Shown one piece after another: positions 15,378 to 17,669 of a stretch of DNA of 17,669 bases. The stretch spans positions 1 to 17,669 of the forward strand of contig JANYFQ010000563.1 of the NCBI GenBank assembly GCA_025362615.1, in the 5' to 3' direction. The position numbers and the translations under genes are program-made. A model generated the notes under the pieces. The model was not told the origin of the DNA. It ran no database searches and saw only the letters and a list, made by a program, of their open reading frames with translations. This DNA is from Hymenobacter sp. Its GTDB lineage: Bacteria; Bacteroidota; Bacteroidia; Cytophagales; Hymenobacteraceae. Numbering within the stretch: position 1 is the stretch's first letter; each line of letters begins with the position of its first letter.

Positions 15378-16682
15378 TTGACAACCCTCGACCGTACCCT
15401 GGCCCCGCCCATTCAGCCCCTGGCCCGTGTCACCTTGCCCGATGCTGCCGTCAGTACGCTGCCCGGTGGGGCGCGGCTGCACGTATTGCACAACGCCGCC
15501 CAGCCGGTGGTGCGCCTGCAAGCCGTGTTTCGGGCCGGTAAGCTGGCCGAAACCAAGCCCGGCCTGGCCCTGCTCACGGCGCGGATGCTGCTCGAAGGCA
15601 CCGCCACGCGCACGGCCCGGCAAATTGCCGACGAAGTAGCCTTTTACGGGGCCTCGCTGGAGTGCGAAGCTGGCCTCGACCGCGCTACGCTCACGCTGTA
15701 TTGCCTCACGCGGCACTTGCCCACGCTGCTGCCGCTGGTGCAGGACGTGCTGGCCAACCCCGCCTTCCCGGCCGCCGAGCTGGCCCAGCTCAAAACCCGC
15801 ACCCTGCAAAACGTGCAGGTCGAGCGCCAGAAAACCGCCCACCTCGCCACCGAATGCTTCAACGAAGCGTTGTTCGGGGCCGAAAACCCGTACGGCCGGC
15901 CCTTCGACGATGCCGCCTTTGAAGCCCTGACGGCCGACGACGCGCACGCTTTTCACGCCGTGAGCTACCTCGTCAAAGGGGCCGAATTATTCCTGAGCGG
16001 CGACGTAGCCGGGCTGGAGCCGGCGGTGGCCGCTGTTTTCAGCCGCTTGCCCGATGCGGGCAATGCCCGCCCGGCCGCGCCAGCGGCAAAAAGTGCGGCC
16101 CCTAATGTGCCAGGCACCGTGCTGCGGGTGCCGCTGGCCGGCAGCCTGCAAGCCTCGCTCCGCATCGGCCGGCACTGGCCCGCCCTCGGCAGCCCCGACA
16201 CGCACCGCCTCAACCTGCTGGTGAAGGTGCTGGGCGGCTACTTCGGCTCGCGCCTGATGCGTAACATCCGCGAAGACAAGGGCTTGACTTACGGCATCTA
16301 CGCCAGCGTAGCCCCCCGCGAGCGGGGCACTACCCTCGTCATCGGCACCGACGTGAAGGGCGACCAGGCCGATTTTGCCTTGGCCGAAATTCAAAACGAG
16401 CTGCGTCGTTTGCAGGAGGAACCCATCCCCGAAGACGAGCTGCATACGGTCAAAAGCTATGTCCTGGGCAAGTTTGCCAATGAGCTTTCCACGGTCTTCG
16501 AACAGTCCGACAAGTACAAAACCCTGATAATGTTGGGCCTGCCGGCCGATTATTACACCACTTTCGTGCAACAGATTGAAAGTGCCACGGCTGAAGAATT
16601 GCAAGCGCTGGCCCAGGAGTATTTATCACCGGAAAGCTTGCAGGTGGTAATTGCCGGGCCGGAAGGAAAACAGGGCCGGTAG
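15378..16682 (+). CDS. M16-family peptidase homologue lacking the HxxEH motif (non-catalytic partner type)
   Basis: The protein has the two-domain M16 layout. The region aligning with the zinc motif (usually HFLEHMLFKGT) reads LLTARMLLEGT, so both zinc histidines and the catalytic glutamate are absent. The second half keeps the substrate-binding R/Y pair, NIREDKGLTYG (R298, Y305). This pattern is that of the non-catalytic subunit of paired bacterial M16B proteases (like mitochondrial MPP-alpha), which needs an active partner; none is encoded in this window. The start is uncertain. TTG 15378 gives MTTLDRTLAPPIQPL and a 434-residue product. An ATG at 15210 is in frame but would translate the octamer repeats (HSFTPLLI, HSFTHLLI) and is unlikely. 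There is no signal peptide from the TTG start, so it is probably cytoplasmic. It converges on the gene at 16843. Confidence 0.8.
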   Translation: MTTLDRTLAPPIQPLARVTLPDAAVSTLPGGARLHVLHNAAQPVVRLQAVFRAGKLAETKPGLALLTARMLLEGTATRTARQIADEVAFYGASLECEAGLDRATLTLYCLTRHLPTLLPLVQDVLANPAFPAAELAQLKTRTLQNVQVERQKTAHLATECFNEALFGAENPYGRPFDDAAFEALTADDAHAFHAVSYLVKGAELFLSGDVAGLEPAVAAVFSRLPDAGNARPAAPAAKSAAPNVPGTVLRVPLAGSLQASLRIGRHWPALGSPDTHRLNLLVKVLGGYFGSRLMRNIREDKGLTYGIYASVAPRERGTTLVIGTDVKGDQADFALAEIQNELRRLQEEPIPEDELHTVKSYVLGKFANELSTVFEQSDKYKTLIMLGLPADYYTTFVQQIESATAEELQALAQEYLSPESLQVVIAGPEGKQGR

Positions 16683-16730
16683 GCCAGTGGTCGGGCGAAT
16701 TGCCCGAAGGACTTCGTCCGACCACTGGCC
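16682..16730 (+). repeat. Palindromic element, left copy
   Basis: GGCCAGTGGTCGG (16682-16694) and CCGACCACTGGCC (16718-16730) are perfect 13-bp inverted arms. The 23-base interior has smaller hairpins (GGGC/GCCC and CGAAG/CTTCG). The element begins at the last base of the M16 stop codon. It probably acts as a terminator or is a REP/MITE-like repeat. Confidence 0.8.
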
Positions 16731-16777
16731 GCTGAACGACTCGCGCAAAAACTGTTCTGAGGCAGCAAGCTTGATGA

Positions 16778-16843
16778 AGTGGCCGGACGAACCCCTTCGG
16801 GCGATTGGCTCCGCCGAACTTCGTTTCGCCCGACCACTGGGCC
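16778..16843 (-). repeat. Palindromic element, right copy (inverted, with insertion)
   Basis: Read on the minus strand this matches the left copy: CCAGTGGTCGGGCGAA, then about 20 extra bases, then CGCCCGAAGGGGTTCGTCC and GGCCACT. Its outer end meets the stop codon of the minus-strand gene. Left and right copies can also pair with each other across the ~47-base centre. Confidence 0.75.
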
Positions 16844-17669
16844 TACGCTTGCACGGCGGGCGGGGTGGCATTGTAGGTGGCAGTAGCGGCCTGACGTTCA
16901 GCAGCTTTCTTGCCTTCGTCATCGGTGCCAACGCCCTGGCGTGCGTAGGGGCGGATGATGAGCCGCAGGGCCTGGCCCGAGCTGAAGTAGCTGAAGGCCC
17001 AGTCCACGAACGCCACCACGCGGTTGCGGAAGCCAACGAGCGTCAGCAGGTGGATGAACAGCCAGGTGAGCCAGCCCAGAAAGCCGCTGAAATGCACGTT
17101 GCCGGGCAAATCGACCACGGCTTTGTTGCGGCTCACGATGGCCATCGAACCCTTGTTGCGGTACTCGAAGGGTTGCGGCAACTCGCCCTTGATGAGGCGT
17201 ACCAGGTTGCGGGCCAGTAAGTCGGCGTGTTGCTGGGCCACCGGGGCGAGCATGGGCAGGCCCTGGGGCATGGCCTCGGTGACTTGGTTGGCCACGTCGC
17301 CGATGGCGAAGACGTTGGTCAGGTTTTCGACCTGGTTCCAGGCGTTTACCGTGACGCGGCGATTGCGGGTGATGGCTGCTTCGGGCAAGCCGGGCAGGGC
17401 GGCCCCGTTGACACCGGCGGCCCAGATGAGGTTTTCGGTGGCAAAAAATTCGGTGTCGGAGTAGTGGGCGCGGCCGTCGGCGTAGCTTAAAATCTTGGTG
17501 TTGAGGCACACTTTTACGCCCAACTCCTCCATGTAGCGCAGGGCATCCTGCTGCGATTTTACCGACATCGGCCCCAGCAACTCGGCCCCGGCCTCGACCA
17601 GATAGACCTGCATCTGTTGCAAATCCAGCTCGGGGTAATCGTTGGGCAGGGCGTGCTTGCGCATCTCGG
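16843..17669 (-). CDS. Type II NADH dehydrogenase-like FAD/NAD oxidoreductase (5' partial)
   Basis: The frame continues past the right edge (residues E then MRKHALP), so the methionine at 17662-17664 is internal and the N-terminal FAD-binding half is missing. The visible ~275 residues fit the C-terminal half of NDH-2: the end of the NADH-binding domain (ELGVKVCLNTKI, ENLIWAAGV), the second FAD contact NVFAIGDVAN, then PMLAPVAQQHADLLARN and a C-terminal amphipathic/hydrophobic part (FLGWLTWLFIHLLTLVGFRN) that associates with the membrane. The expected role is electron transfer from NADH to quinone without proton pumping. The last ~30 residues are polar and alanine-rich. Another membrane-bound pyridine-nucleotide disulfide oxidoreductase is possible without the N-terminal half. 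Confidence 0.85.
   Translation of the reverse strand, partial: EMRKHALPNDYPELDLQQMQVYLVEAGAELLGPMSVKSQQDALRYMEELGVKVCLNTKILSYADGRAHYSDTEFFATENLIWAAGVNGAALPGLPEAAITRNRRVTVNAWNQVENLTNVFAIGDVANQVTEAMPQGLPMLAPVAQQHADLLARNLVRLIKGELPQPFEYRNKGSMAIVSRNKAVVDLPGNVHFSGFLGWLTWLFIHLLTLVGFRNRVVAFVDWAFSYFSSGQALRLIIRPYARQGVGTDDEGKKAAERQAATATYNATPPAVQA

Noticed and set aside
17662..17664. Methionine as the start of the minus-strand dehydrogenase
   Set aside because: The frame is open to the window edge and the product would lack the N-terminal FAD-binding half, so the gene is cut by the window.

Overview
The window looks like chromosomal DNA of a high-GC member of the Bacteroidota, most likely Hymenobacter or a close relative in the Cytophagales. 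The evidence is the type IX secretion system (T9SS) genes porU and porV, several proteins with T9SS C-terminal sorting domains (CTDs), a TAnnTTTG-type -7 promoter element, starts without Shine-Dalgarno sequences and two well-supported TTG starts. No tRNA, rRNA, CRISPR array or intact insertion sequence was seen. No stretch longer than 300 bases lacks a gene.

Region 1 (1-8032) holds four consecutive plus-strand genes for large secreted proteins with C-terminal sorting domains. The first, cut by the window start, is a beta-helix/Ig-like adhesin-type protein. It is translationally coupled (TAATG) to a propeller-like protein with a PKD domain. The same pair then repeats: 5202-8032 is a diverged tandem duplicate of 2298-5107. 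In the duplicate, the first protein is reduced to its last third and carries a separate signal peptide. Both copies of the second gene have a perfect 12-bp hairpin inside the signal-peptide coding region, 20 bases after the start. A rho-independent terminator closes the block.

Region 2 (8159-9622) is a two-gene unit: a metallo-beta-lactamase-fold hydrolase (GloB-like) and pssA (phosphatidylserine synthase). The genes overlap by 4 bases, and pssA uses a TTG start.

Region 3 (9765-15193) encodes the T9SS sortase PorU and the outer-membrane CTD shuttle PorV. These are the machinery expected to export and anchor the kind of proteins made in region 1. The porU-porV spacer and the porV-M16 spacer both hold tandem arrays of 8-bp units in inverted orientation. 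The two spacers use different octamers but share the same layout, with most arrays being exactly four units.

Region 4 (15378-17669) holds an M16-family peptidase homologue that lacks the zinc-binding HxxEH motif but keeps the R/Y pair of the non-catalytic partner. It converges on the 3' part of a type II NADH dehydrogenase-like gene on the minus strand. The 160 bases between the two stop codons are filled by an inverted pair of palindromic elements.

The clearest candidates for something undescribed are the octamer arrays around porV, the conserved hairpin in the signal-peptide codons of the duplicated cargo genes, and the convergent-gene palindromic element pair.
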